Positions 26,381 to 35,000 of a stretch of DNA of 64,000 nt are shown one piece after another. The position numbers were made by a program, and so were the translations under genes. Under the pieces are notes generated by a model. That model made no database searches. It was not told where the DNA came from and saw only the letters and a list, made by a program, of their open reading frames with translations. The stretch is from Rubrobacter aplysinae (GTDB lineage Bacteria; Actinomycetota; Rubrobacteria; Rubrobacterales; Rubrobacteraceae), in NCBI RefSeq assembly GCF_001029505.1, contig NZ_LEKH01000001.1, forward strand, positions 310,001 to 374,000, given 5' to 3'. Numbering within the stretch: position 1 is the stretch's first letter; the number at the start of each line of letters is the position of its first letter.

Positions 26381-27559
26381 CTACGACCGGGCCGGGAGGC
26401 GGCTTTCACGGACCTCTACCGGGAGGCCGCGTTTGATCTTGTCGAAGTCCCGCTTCTCGTCGTTGGCGACGATCGTGGCCGCGACGCCTTCCTTACCGGC
26501 GCGGGCGGTGCGGCCTATGCGATGCACGTAGGTGTCCACGTCCTCCGGCAGGTCGTAGTTGATAACGTGCGAGACGTCCGGGATGTCCAGGCCGCGCGCG
26601 GCGACGTTGGTGGCGACGAGTACCCGCGTCCTGCCCTTCGCGAACGCGGCTATCGCCTTGTCACGCTGGGACTGGGTCTTGCCGCCGTGCAGGAGACCGG
26701 AGCTGTAGCCGTCCTTCTCTAGCTGGCGATGCAGCTTGGTGGCGCCGTGTTTGGTGCGGCGGAACACTATCGCCAGCGGCTCCTCCTCCGCGTCGAGCAT
26801 GGCGCGCAGGGCGCGGGTCTTCTCCTTGCCGTCGACCTTGTAGTAGACCTGTTCCACGCCCTCGACCGTCGTGGTCTCCGCCTCGACCCGCAGCCACTTC
26901 GGCGAGCGCATGTGGCGGTCCACTACCTTGCGGATCTCGTTCGGCATCGTCGCCGAGAAGAGAGCGGTCTGACGCTCTGCCGAGGTATAGGACAGGATGC
27001 GGCCAACGTCCGGGGCGAAGCCCATGTCGAGCATCCGGTCGGCCTCGTCGAGCACGAGGTAGCCCACACTGTCCAGCTTCAGGGTGCCCCGGTTCAGGTG
27101 GTCCAGTGTACGGCCCGGCGTCCCGACGACCACGCTGGTGGTCTTCCTGCGCAGGGCCTTTATCTGGGGGTTTATCGGCATGCCACCGCAGAGCACCACG
27201 GGCTTCTGGGTCCCCTCTGGGGAGAGCTTTTGCAGCTCTGCGGCGGTCTGGTTGGCCAGCTCGCGGGTAGGGGCGAGGACGAGCGCCTGCACGCCCCTTG
27301 CCCGGCCGTCGAGCCTCTCCAGCAACGGTATGCAGAAGGCCGCCGTTTTGCCGCTGCCGGTCTGCGCGAGCCCTACGACGTCCTCGCCGCCAAGCAATAC
27401 CGGCAGGGCGAGCGACTGGATCGGGGTCGGCGTCTCCCAGCCCTGGGCCGCTACGGCTTTCTTTATCTCCGCCGAGAAGTGCAGGTCGGCGAACGTGACG
27501 TTCTGGGTCTCTCGTGTTTCTTGCGTCTCTTGCGTTTCCTGTGTCTCTTGTGGTGCCAA
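26381..27559 (-). CDS. DEAD-box RNA helicase (RhlE-like)
   Basis: This ATP-dependent RNA helicase has all core motifs in order: Q motif (WETPTPIQSLALP), AQTGSGKT, PTRELANQ, TPGRTLDHL, VLDEADRMLDMGF, SATMP, then IVFRRTKHGA, ATNVAARGLD and HRIGRTARAG. There is almost no C-terminal extension. TTG at 27559 is preferred because AGAGAGGA lies upstream, giving 392 aa that open with five QET/RET triplets before the core. An ATG at 27706 would add 49 residues of arginine-rich, unlikely sequence. TATA-like elements near 27756 would give a 5' leader of about 190 nt, as in cold-inducible helicases (inference). Confidence 0.9.
   Translation of the reverse strand: MAPQETQETQETQETRETQNVTFADLHFSAEIKKAVAAQGWETPTPIQSLALPVLLGGEDVVGLAQTGSGKTAAFCIPLLERLDGRARGVQALVLAPTRELANQTAAELQKLSPEGTQKPVVLCGGMPINPQIKALRRKTTSVVVGTPGRTLDHLNRGTLKLDSVGYLVLDEADRMLDMGFAPDVGRILSYTSAERQTALFSATMPNEIRKVVDRHMRSPKWLRVEAETTTVEGVEQVYYKVDGKEKTRALRAMLDAEEEPLAIVFRRTKHGATKLHRQLEKDGYSSGLLHGGKTQSQRDKAIAAFAKGRTRVLVATNVAARGLDIPDVSHVINYDLPEDVDTYVHRIGRTARAGKEGVAATIVANDEKRDFDKIKRGLPVEVRESRLPARS
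27505..27553 (-). repeat. 9-bp tandem repeat encoding (QET)n
   Basis: Five imperfect copies of CARGARACR at the start of the helicase gene encode Q-E-T triplets, one with R for Q. Third-base differences between copies suggest the repeat is maintained at protein level, not newly expanded. Confidence 0.7.
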
Positions 27560-27912
27560 AGCGTGTTTCCTCTCTAATGGTTTTTCGTGGACGCCACCGC
27601 ACGGAGCTACGTCTTGGCGACCACCCGCCGCGCTCGACGCACGAGGACGGGAGAGGCTGGCTCTGGGCACAAAAAAGGAGATGCTCTGGCGTGGCTTCCA
27701 TGCCACCTGACATCTCGAAGGCTGTGGACGTATATCTCGATAAAGTAGCCTACAGACTATATCGCACTCCGGGCTACAGTGTCGGGTAGAGGCCGTTACG
27801 CGCCGTGCGGTGGGTGTCTGGTGATCTGTTTATCGTCCGGGGAGGCCGGGTAGTGCTATCAACGAGAGGGTAAGCAGATAGCTTAGAGAAGAGCTTAGAG
27901 AAGGAGTAGATC
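27560..27912. other. 353-bp divergent intergenic region, helicase/PfpI
   Basis: This holds the helicase leader and the promoter region for the PfpI-like gene. The stretch 27730-27765 is AT-rich with TATATC and ACTATA elements usable on both strands. At 27880-27903 the 12-mer AGCTTAGAGAAG is duplicated in tandem, the second copy running into the AAGGAG ribosome binding site of the gene at 27913. No convincing reading frame is present. Confidence 0.5.
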
Positions 27913-28485
27913 ATGGCCAACGAACTCCAGGGCCGTAAGGTAGCCTTTCTCGTCGCGCACGAGGGCGTGGAGCAGGTCGAGCTGACCGAGCCGTGGAAGG
28001 CCGTCAAGGACGCCGGCGCGGAGGTCGAGCTGGTCTCGAATCGCTCGGGTGAGATCCAGGGCTTCAACCACCTGGACAAGGCCGACACCTTCCAGGTGGA
28101 CCGTGAGGTATCCGGCGTGAGCTCCGACGATTACGATGCGCTCGTGCTCCCCGGCGGCGTTGCGAACCCAGACATTCTCAGGGGCACGCCGGAGGCGGTG
28201 AGCTTCGTGAAGGGCTTCTTCGAGCAGGAGAAGCCGGTAGGGGCCATCTGTCACGCGCCGTGGACCCTCATCGAGGCCGACGTGCTGCGGGGCCGGACCC
28301 TGACCTCGTTCCCGAGCCTCCAGACCGACATCCGAAACGCCGGGGCGACCTGGGTGGACGAGGAGGTCCACACTGACAAGGGACTCGTCACCAGCCGCAA
28401 CCCGGACGACCTCCCGGCCTTCTGCGACAAGATCGTGGAGGAGTTCGAGGAGGGCAAGCACCCGGAGCAGGCCCGCAGCGCCTAG
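27913..28485 (+). CDS. PfpI/DJ-1 family protein (type 1 glutamine amidotransferase-like)
   Basis: The 190-aa product is a full PfpI domain. VAFLVAHEGVEQVELTEPW contains the conserved glutamate, ALVLPGGVANPDILR follows, and the nucleophile elbow GAICHAPWTLIEA has the reactive cysteine followed by histidine (about residue 115). Relatives act as proteases, chaperones or glyoxalase III/deglycases, so a protein or glyoxal damage role is likely, but the specific activity cannot be read. The ATG follows AAGGAG. A strong terminator lies 36 nt after the stop. Confidence 0.9.
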   Translation: MANELQGRKVAFLVAHEGVEQVELTEPWKAVKDAGAEVELVSNRSGEIQGFNHLDKADTFQVDREVSGVSSDDYDALVLPGGVANPDILRGTPEAVSFVKGFFEQEKPVGAICHAPWTLIEADVLRGRTLTSFPSLQTDIRNAGATWVDEEVHTDKGLVTSRNPDDLPAFCDKIVEEFEEGKHPEQARSA

Positions 28486-28520
28486 CCCGCCCTAACACTC
28501 CCGAGCCGTCACACCGCCCA

Positions 28521-28549
28521 CGGAGGCTCCGTCCCGGACGGGGTCTCCG
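28521..28549 (+). terminator. Intrinsic terminator after the PfpI-like gene
   Basis: CGGAGGCTCCGTCC pairs with GGACGGGGTCTCCG (two G-U pairs) and is followed by TTTGTGTTTGTG. It separates the PfpI-like gene from the carotenoid genes. Confidence 0.75.
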
Positions 28550-28599
28550 TTTGTGTTTGTGTTGTGCTCGCGGCCGCTGTCCGGGCCGAGGTGATCGGC

Positions 28600-28605
28600 T
28601 ATTAT
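28600..28605 (+). promoter_or_regulatory. Possible -10 box TATTAT of the lycopene cyclase gene
   Basis: TATTAT lies about 28 nt ahead of the TTG start at 28634, after the preceding terminator. No clear -35 element is visible. Confidence 0.35.
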
Positions 28606-28633
28606 CGGGCGGGAGTCGAGGGATAGGGGTGAT

Positions 28634-29914
28634 TTGCGGGCCGGAGATCGAGCAAAAGACGTGGCAGTCCCGGAAGAGTCGGGGCCCCACCGGATGGAGA
28701 TGCCTGACCCGCCGGATCCCGACGGCTCAAACTACGATTACATAATCCTCGGCGCGGGCTGCGCCGGGCTTACCCTCTGCTACCAGCTCCTGCGGCACGG
28801 CGTGACCGGCAGCATCCTCATCCTGGACCGCAAGACCGGGTTCCCCGACGACCGCACCTGGTGTTTCTGGGACGTGGAGCCGACCCCCTTCTCGCATCTC
28901 GCCGATAAGCGCTGGCACTCCTGGGAGGTGCGGGCCGAAGGGCGCAGGGCGGTGACCGGCTCCGGGGACCATCCATATCTCTGCCTCTCGGGGGCGGACT
29001 TCTACGACGCCGCCGTCGCGTACATCTCGCGCCATCCCAACGTCCGGCTCGGGCTCGGAAAGGAGGCGGAGGTGGCCGCGGATGCGGATGGGCTCCGCTC
29101 GCCGAGGGTGCGCACGGCGGGCGGCGGCTACGAGGCGGGGGTGGTGCTGGACTGCCGCAGCCTTTCGCCCGGCTCTCCGGTCTTCGAGAAGGCCCACAAG
29201 GAGTCCCACTGGGTGCCGCAGAGGTTCGTCGGGCTGCGGGTCCGGACGGACCGTCCCGTCTTCGACGCCTCGCGCTGCACGCTCATGGACTTCTGCGTGA
29301 GTCAGGAGAGGGGGCTGAGGTTCGCCTACGTGCTGCCGTTCTCCGAGGAGGAGGCGCTGGTGGAGAACGTATACCTCTCCTCGGCGGAGGTGTCTCAGGA
29401 CGAGATGCGGTCCGAAGCCCTGGAGTATCTCGCCGAGGAGTACGGCGTCGGCGCGGGAGAGTACCAGACGCTCAAGGAGGAGAGCGGCTACATCCCGATG
29501 ACCGACTACCGGTTCCCGCGCCGCGGGGAGCCGGGGGTATACAACGTCGGCATGGCCGGGGGCGAGACCCGGCCCTCGACGGGCTATACGTTCCTGCGCA
29601 TCCAGCGTTACTGCGAGCGTCTGGCCCGGAGCCTGGCCCGGGGGGGAGGACCGCCGGAGCGGGGCGGACCCCGGCGCCACGAGGTGCTCGACGGGCTGTT
29701 CCTGAAGCTGATGCGGGAGCGCCCGGAGCTATGCCCGGAGCTGTACCTGCGGATGTTCGAGGGGGTGCCACCGGAGGCGATGGTGCGGTTTCTGACGGAG
29801 CGCAGCTCGCCGCTCGACGAGGCGCGCCTGATCCGGGCCCTCCCGAAGAGGCCTTTCGTGGGGCTGGCCGGACGCGCCTCCTTGGAGGGCCTCTCCCGCA
29901 GGCTCCGGGGCTAG
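28634..29914 (+). CDS. crtY: Lycopene beta-cyclase (CrtY type)
   Basis: This FAD-dependent cyclase converts lycopene to beta-carotene. The protein, about 426 aa, opens with the dinucleotide-binding YDYIILGAGCAGLTLCYQL, has the family signature DDRTWCFWD, FVGLRVRTD, LMDFCVSQE, FAYVLPFSEEEALVENVY, and the late GGETRPSTGYTFLRI. TTG at 28634 has AGGGGTG a few nt upstream; ATG at 28694 or 28700 would give a more usual N-terminus. The start is uncertain. Ten nucleotides separate it from the Blh gene, so the product is likely passed on to retinal synthesis. Phytoene synthase and desaturase are not in this window. Confidence 0.9.
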   Translation: MRAGDRAKDVAVPEESGPHRMEMPDPPDPDGSNYDYIILGAGCAGLTLCYQLLRHGVTGSILILDRKTGFPDDRTWCFWDVEPTPFSHLADKRWHSWEVRAEGRRAVTGSGDHPYLCLSGADFYDAAVAYISRHPNVRLGLGKEAEVAADADGLRSPRVRTAGGGYEAGVVLDCRSLSPGSPVFEKAHKESHWVPQRFVGLRVRTDRPVFDASRCTLMDFCVSQERGLRFAYVLPFSEEEALVENVYLSSAEVSQDEMRSEALEYLAEEYGVGAGEYQTLKEESGYIPMTDYRFPRRGEPGVYNVGMAGGETRPSTGYTFLRIQRYCERLARSLARGGGPPERGGPRRHEVLDGLFLKLMRERPELCPELYLRMFEGVPPEAMVRFLTERSSPLDEARLIRALPKRPFVGLAGRASLEGLSRRLRG

Positions 29915-29923
29915 CACGCACGC

Positions 29924-30967
29924 TTGGGGCCTGCCGACTCGGGCACCCCCGCCGCGCGCCGCACCCTGCTACGCGGCATCGTCGTCCCCTCGTGGGTCGC
30001 ACTCCTCGGGGTCACGCTGCCTTTCGCGCTGGGGTTCGAGATCCCGGACGGGCTCGGCTGGGTGCAGTACGTCCCGTTCGCGGCCAGCCTCGTCCTGTTC
30101 GGGCTGCCCCACGGCGCCGCCGACCACCTGGTTCCCGGCCGCCTGAGCGGCAGGGGAGTCGGAGCGCGCTCGGTCGCCGGGGTGGTTGCGTTGTACCTCC
30201 TGCTCGGCGGGGCGTATCTCGCCCTGTGGACGGTATCCCCGCTCCTATCTTTTACGCTTTTCATACTCTTTACCCTGTTCCACTGGGGGCAGGGTGACCT
30301 CTACTCTTCGAAGGCCCTGATCGGGGTCGGCGGCCCGCCGGTGGCGGCCGGGATACTGGTGCGGGGCGGGCTGCCGATGCTCGTGCCGCTGCTCGCGTTC
30401 CCGGCGGTGTACGCCGGGGTGGGAGAGAGCCTGGTCGGCCTCTTCGGCGGGTCCTACCCGGACCCGCTACCCGGCGGAGTCTCGCTGGCGCTACGGCTCT
30501 GCGGCGGGCTTGCGATGCTCGCCCTGGCTTTGCTGTATCTCCGGGGCGTGTACCGGCGTACCTCCAGCCTGCCCAGGCTCGCCGCCGAGGCGGGGGAGAT
30601 CTCGCTGCTCGCGGCGTACTTCTCGGTGGTCCCCCCGATACTGGCGGTCGGGATCTACTTCTGCCTCTGGCACTCGCCCCGGCACATCGCGCGGCTGATG
30701 CTGCTGGACCCGGCCTCCGTGCGTTCGCTGGAGAACGGCGGCTTGGCGCCGGCCCTGCGGCGTTTCGCCCGGGACGCCGCGCCGCTTACGCTCGCTGCCC
30801 TGGTCTTGCTGGCCGTGCTGTACCTGTACGTCCCGTCCGGTCCCGGAGGCGCGTCCGGGCTTCTCGCAGGCTACCTGGTGCTCATCTCCACGCTTACGCT
30901 GCCGCACGTGGTGTTGGTTACCTGGATGGATCTCCGGCAGGGAGTCTGGGGGGCAAAAGACGCGTGA
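29924..30967 (+). CDS. blh: Brp/Blh-type beta-carotene 15,15'-dioxygenase
   Basis: This integral membrane iron oxygenase splits beta-carotene into two retinals. The 347-aa protein has eight or more hydrophobic segments and the conserved histidine-bearing motifs FGLPHGAADH (about residue 60), LFHWGQGDLY, YFCLWHSPRH and LTLPHVVLVTWMD, which supply the metal ligands. TTG at 29924 is used as start; no strong ribosome binding site is visible and coupling to the cyclase 10 nt upstream is likely. Retinal implies a rhodopsin elsewhere in the genome, but none is encoded here. Confidence 0.92.
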   Translation: MGPADSGTPAARRTLLRGIVVPSWVALLGVTLPFALGFEIPDGLGWVQYVPFAASLVLFGLPHGAADHLVPGRLSGRGVGARSVAGVVALYLLLGGAYLALWTVSPLLSFTLFILFTLFHWGQGDLYSSKALIGVGGPPVAAGILVRGGLPMLVPLLAFPAVYAGVGESLVGLFGGSYPDPLPGGVSLALRLCGGLAMLALALLYLRGVYRRTSSLPRLAAEAGEISLLAAYFSVVPPILAVGIYFCLWHSPRHIARLMLLDPASVRSLENGGLAPALRRFARDAAPLTLAALVLLAVLYLYVPSGPGGASGLLAGYLVLISTLTLPHVVLVTWMDLRQGVWGAKDA

Positions 30968-30990
30968 CGCGCTCGAGACGCCATCTGGGT

Positions 30991-30996
30991 TAGACT
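30991..30996 (+). promoter_or_regulatory. -10 box TAGACT placed for a leaderless transcript
   Basis: TAGACT ends 6 nt before the GTG at 31003, and no ribosome binding site lies between. A transcript would begin at or next to the start codon. Confidence 0.4.
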
Positions 30997-31002
30997 CCGC
31001 GC

Positions 31003-31581
31003 GTGGAGACATACGCCCACGCGTTCTTTACCTGGGCCCTGGCCAAGCACGGACTCGGGGCTGGCAGGCCGGCGGCTATCTCCGGCGCGGTCGGGAGCGT
31101 GATCCCGGACCTGCCCTCGTTCGCCGGCGCGGCGTACTTTACCGGTGCGGGTTACTTCCGCGAGGGCTGGTCCGCTATGGGCTCCGAGGAGATGCTGGAC
31201 GCCATCTACTTTACCGGCCCGTTCGGCGGGACCGGGTCCGCGCTCCACTCGCTCGTCCTGCCGGCGGCGCTACTCGCGCTCTACGCGCTGCTCCGACTCG
31301 TCACGTCCGACACGGTGGACGCACGTCACGTCCTGCTGTGGTTCCTGGTCGGCTGGGCCGGACACACGGTCGCGGATTTTCTGACCCACGTAAACGATAC
31401 CCGGCCGCTTTTCTGGCCGATCTCGGGCTGGGAGTGGTCCAGCCCGGTCTCCTACTACGACGACGACTACTACGGTCGGCAGTTCTTCGCCATCGAGCAC
31501 GGGGCAATAATCGTCACGATGGTCCTGCTCCTGTTCAAGAGGCTCAGACGCCGGAAGGGCGGCGTCGAGCCCGACGGCTAG
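31003..31581 (+). CDS. Membrane-bound metal-dependent hydrolase-like protein
   Basis: The 192-aa product has about four hydrophobic segments and a spaced histidine/aspartate pattern: YAHAFFTWAL near the N-terminus, VIPDLPSF, HSLVLP, and WAGHTVADFLTHVNDTRPLFWP. This is the pattern of YdjM/DUF457-type membrane proteins, whose biochemical activity is poorly defined. The start is GTG with no Shine-Dalgarno sequence but a -10 box 6 nt upstream. It follows blh by 35 nt on the same strand, so it may also be read through from the carotenoid genes. Confidence 0.72.
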   Translation: METYAHAFFTWALAKHGLGAGRPAAISGAVGSVIPDLPSFAGAAYFTGAGYFREGWSAMGSEEMLDAIYFTGPFGGTGSALHSLVLPAALLALYALLRLVTSDTVDARHVLLWFLVGWAGHTVADFLTHVNDTRPLFWPISGWEWSSPVSYYDDDYYGRQFFAIEHGAIIVTMVLLLFKRLRRRKGGVEPDG

Positions 31582-31587
31582 GGTGCG

Positions 31588-31923
31588 TTAGATGCGGTCC
31601 ACCTTCGCGGCGAAGACGAAGTCGCTCTGGGTCAGGCCGTCTATCTTGTGGGTCCAGACCTCTAGCTCGACGTGGCCCCAGCCGAAATGTATCTCCGGGT
31701 GGTGGCCCTGCTCCTCGGCAAGCTCGCCGACGCCGTTCACGAAGTCCAGCGCCTCGCGGAAATTCCTGAAACCGAAGCCGCGCCGCAGGTGGTGATCCTC
31801 CACGACCTCCCAGTCCGGTAGCTGCGGCGAGAGCTGTGCTATCTCCCCGGACTGCATCGGCGGGGTGTCCGACCTGCACGCCTCGCAGGTCCTGCTCGCC
31901 AGCTCCGAGCCCTGTTCGGACAT
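31588..31923 (-). CDS. phhB: Pterin-4a-carbinolamine dehydratase
   Basis: This enzyme recycles 4a-hydroxytetrahydrobiopterin after aromatic hydroxylation. The 111-aa product has the family core FRNFREALDFVNGVGELAEE followed by QGHHPEIHFGWGHVEL and the closing WTHKIDGLTQSDF, with the catalytic histidines. An N-terminal extension of about 25 residues contains two cysteines (CEAC). The ATG follows AGAGGAGG. It lies 105 bp downstream of the NAD-GDH gene on the same strand. No aromatic amino acid hydroxylase is in the window. Confidence 0.9.
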   Translation of the reverse strand: MSEQGSELASRTCEACRSDTPPMQSGEIAQLSPQLPDWEVVEDHHLRRGFGFRNFREALDFVNGVGELAEEQGHHPEIHFGWGHVELEVWTHKIDGLTQSDFVFAAKVDRI

Positions 31924-32028
31924 TCCGTGCCTCCTCTGATCGTCTCTGAGACGAGTCTAGCAGACCACCTCGCCTCTCTCGTATGGTCTACAAGCGGCCC
32001 GCTAACCGCCTGAGCCCGGCTTGTTTCT

Positions 32029-35000
32029 TTAGCTCGTTCCTTTAGCCTCCTCAGCCGTCTCCGGAACGCCGGAGGTGGTAGAGAGGTTGCGGATCTCCCT
32101 TAAAGCCACCGATAGTGTGGACAGGTCGAAGACGCCGCCGTTTCGGATGTCCGAGAGCATCCCGATCGCCCGGGCCGCCGGCGCGCTGCGGGCCTCGATC
32201 CAGGCCTCCACCGCGTCTGCGGCGCTCTCGTCCTCCTCGCCGCTCGTAGAGCGCAGCACCTCGGCGGTTAGTGAGATCTGCTGACTGTACAGGTCGTCGC
32301 GCAGGGCGGCGCGGGCCAGGGTCTGCCAGCGGTCCTGGCGGGGCAGGGCGTCTATGCGCTCCCTCAGCCAGTGCAGCCACAGGCGATCTCCAGCGGTGAA
32401 GTACACCGCCGCCACCTCCGAGACGGCTCGGCCGGTGGACGTCGCCACGTCCACGATGTCCAGGGCCGAGAACAGGGAGTTCAGCGAGACGATCCGGCGC
32501 GCGAGCTCCTCGGGCACGCCGTCGCCGGTCAGCGCCTCAACGGAGCGTTCCAGCGCCTCGCGGTCGGCCTCCAGCAGCAGCTTCGGCAGCTCTTCCGTAA
32601 GCTCCTGCGCCCCGGGCGCGAAGTGCTCGACCGTCTCCGCTATATCCATCGGGGGACGCCGGTTGCGGAGCAGCCACCGGGTAGCCCGCTCCAGGAGCCG
32701 CCTCACGTCCAGGAGCATCCTGGTCTGGGTCTCCGCCGGGACCCGCGCGTCGAGCTCCTCTATATCCGCCCATATCCGCCGCATCCCGAATACCTCGCGG
32801 GCCACGGTGTATGAGCGGGCGATCTCCGGCGCTGAGGCCCCGTTCTCCTCGGATAACCGGAACGCGAACGTGCTGCCGGCCCGGTTCACCAGGCTGTTTA
32901 CGACCTGCGTGGCGACCAGCTCGCGCGACAGCCGGTGCTCCCGCATCTCCTCCTCGTAACGGTCCTCCAGCGGTGAGGGGAAATAACGCTCGAGCTCCCG
33001 TGATAGGTACGGGTCCTCCGGGAGATCGGAGTCCAGCAACTCCTCGTACAGCGTTATCTTGGAATACGACAATAATATGGCCAGCTCGGGGGCCGTAAGC
33101 CCGGTGCCGTCCGACTTGCGCTCGCCGAACTCCTCGTCGCCGGGGAGGTTTTCGAGGCTGCGGTCGAGGCGACCCTGGCTCTCCAGCTCGCGGATGTAGC
33201 GGGCGTGTACGCCGGCCATCGAGGCCGACTGGGCAAGAGAGTTGCTTATGGCGCGGGTCTGGAGATAGTTGTCGCGGAGGACCAGCTCGGCGACCTCCTC
33301 GGTCATCTCGGAGAGCAGGCGGTCGCGTTGCTTGACGGTCATCTCGCCGGCGGCGACGACCTGGCCGAGCAGTATCTTTATGTTTACCTCGTGGTCCGAG
33401 CAGTCCACGCCGGCGGAGTTGTCTATGGCGTCGGTGTAGATCCTGCCGCCCGAGAGCGCGAACTGTATCCGGCCCTGCTGGGTGAAGCCGAGGTTGCCGC
33501 CCTCGCCGACCACCCGGCAGCGCAGGTCCCGGCCGTCCACGCGCACGGCGTCGTTGCCCTTGTCGCCGACCTCGGCGTGGGTCTCCGCGGAGGACTTCAC
33601 GTAGGTGCCGATGCCGCCGTTCCAGAACAGGTCGGAGGGGGCCGAGATCAGGGCCCGGATCACCTCGTTCGGTGCCAGGCTGTCCGCCTCTACGTCCAGG
33701 AGCTCCTTTATCTGCCGTGAGAGCTGGACGGACTTGGCGTCGCGGGAGAACACGCCGCCGCCCTCGGAGATGAGCGACTCGTCGTAGTCGCCCCACGACG
33801 AGCGGGGGAGATTGAAGAGCCTCTCGCGCTCGGCGTAGCTCTGCTCCGGATCGGGGTCCGGGTCGAGGAAGATGTGGCGGTGGTTGAACGCGCCGACGAG
33901 CTTTATGTGGCGCGAGAGCAGCATGCCGTTGCCGAACACGTCTCCGGCCATGTCGCCGACGCCGACGACGGTAAAGTCCTCGTTCTGTACGTCGGTGCCG
34001 AGCTCGCGGAAGTGGCGTTTTACGGACTCCCACGCGCCACGAGCCGTGATGCCCATGGACTTGTGGTCGTAGCCCGATGAGCCGCCCGAGGCGAACGCGT
34101 CGCCGAGCCAGAAGCCGCGCTCCACGGAGATCTCGTTCGCTATATCCGAGAAGGTGGCGGTGCCCTTGTCGGCTGCGGCCACGATGTAGGTGTCGTCGGA
34201 GTCGTGGCGCACGGCGGCGGGCGGGGGGACCGTCTCGCCGTCTTCGAGATTGTCGGTGAGGTCGAGCATGCCCCGGATCAGGGTCCGGTAGCACTCCACG
34301 CCCTCGTTCATCACGGCCTCGCGGTCGGAGGCGGGCGGCGGGTTCTTGACCACGAAGCCGCCCTTCGCTCCGACGGGCACGATCACGGCGTTCTTGACCA
34401 TCTGGGCCTTCATGAGGTCGAGTATCTCGGTACGGAAATCCTCTCTCCTGTCAGACCAGCGGATGCCGCCGCGGGCGACCCGGCCGCCGCGCAGGTGGAC
34501 GCCCTCCATGCGCGGGGAGTAGACGAAGATCTCGTACATCGGCCTCGGCTTCGGGAGCTCGGGCAGCTTCTGGGGGTCGAGCTTGAAGGAGAGGTAGCCC
34601 TTTGGCTCGCCGTCCTCATTGGTCTGGTAGTAGTTGGTGCGCAGGGTAGCCTGTATGGCGGTCAGCAGGCTGCGCAGGATACGGTCCTCGTCGAGGCTAG
34701 TGACATTTTCGAGGGAGGCCTCTATGCCGGACTCCAGACGCTCCGTAACCGCAGGGCCGCCGTTCGAGTTGCGGGCGGGGTCGAAGCGCGCCTGGAAGAG
34801 CCGGACGAGGCTGCGGGCTATCTCGGGGTTGTAGGCGAGGGTCTCCTCGACGTAGCTCTGGGAGAAGGCTCCGCCGCCCTGGCGCAGGTAGCGGTGGTAG
34901 GCGCGCAGGATGGACGCCTCGCGCCACGTCAGCCGCGCCCCGAGGACGAGGCGGTTGAAGCCGTCGTTCTCGATCTCGCCTTGCCAGGCGCGGGCGAAGG

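Noticed and set aside
32537-34294. A long open frame of 585 codons on the minus strand inside gdh
   Set aside because: It is an arginine/proline-rich out-of-frame reading of the high-GC gdh gene, without domains or a ribosome binding site.
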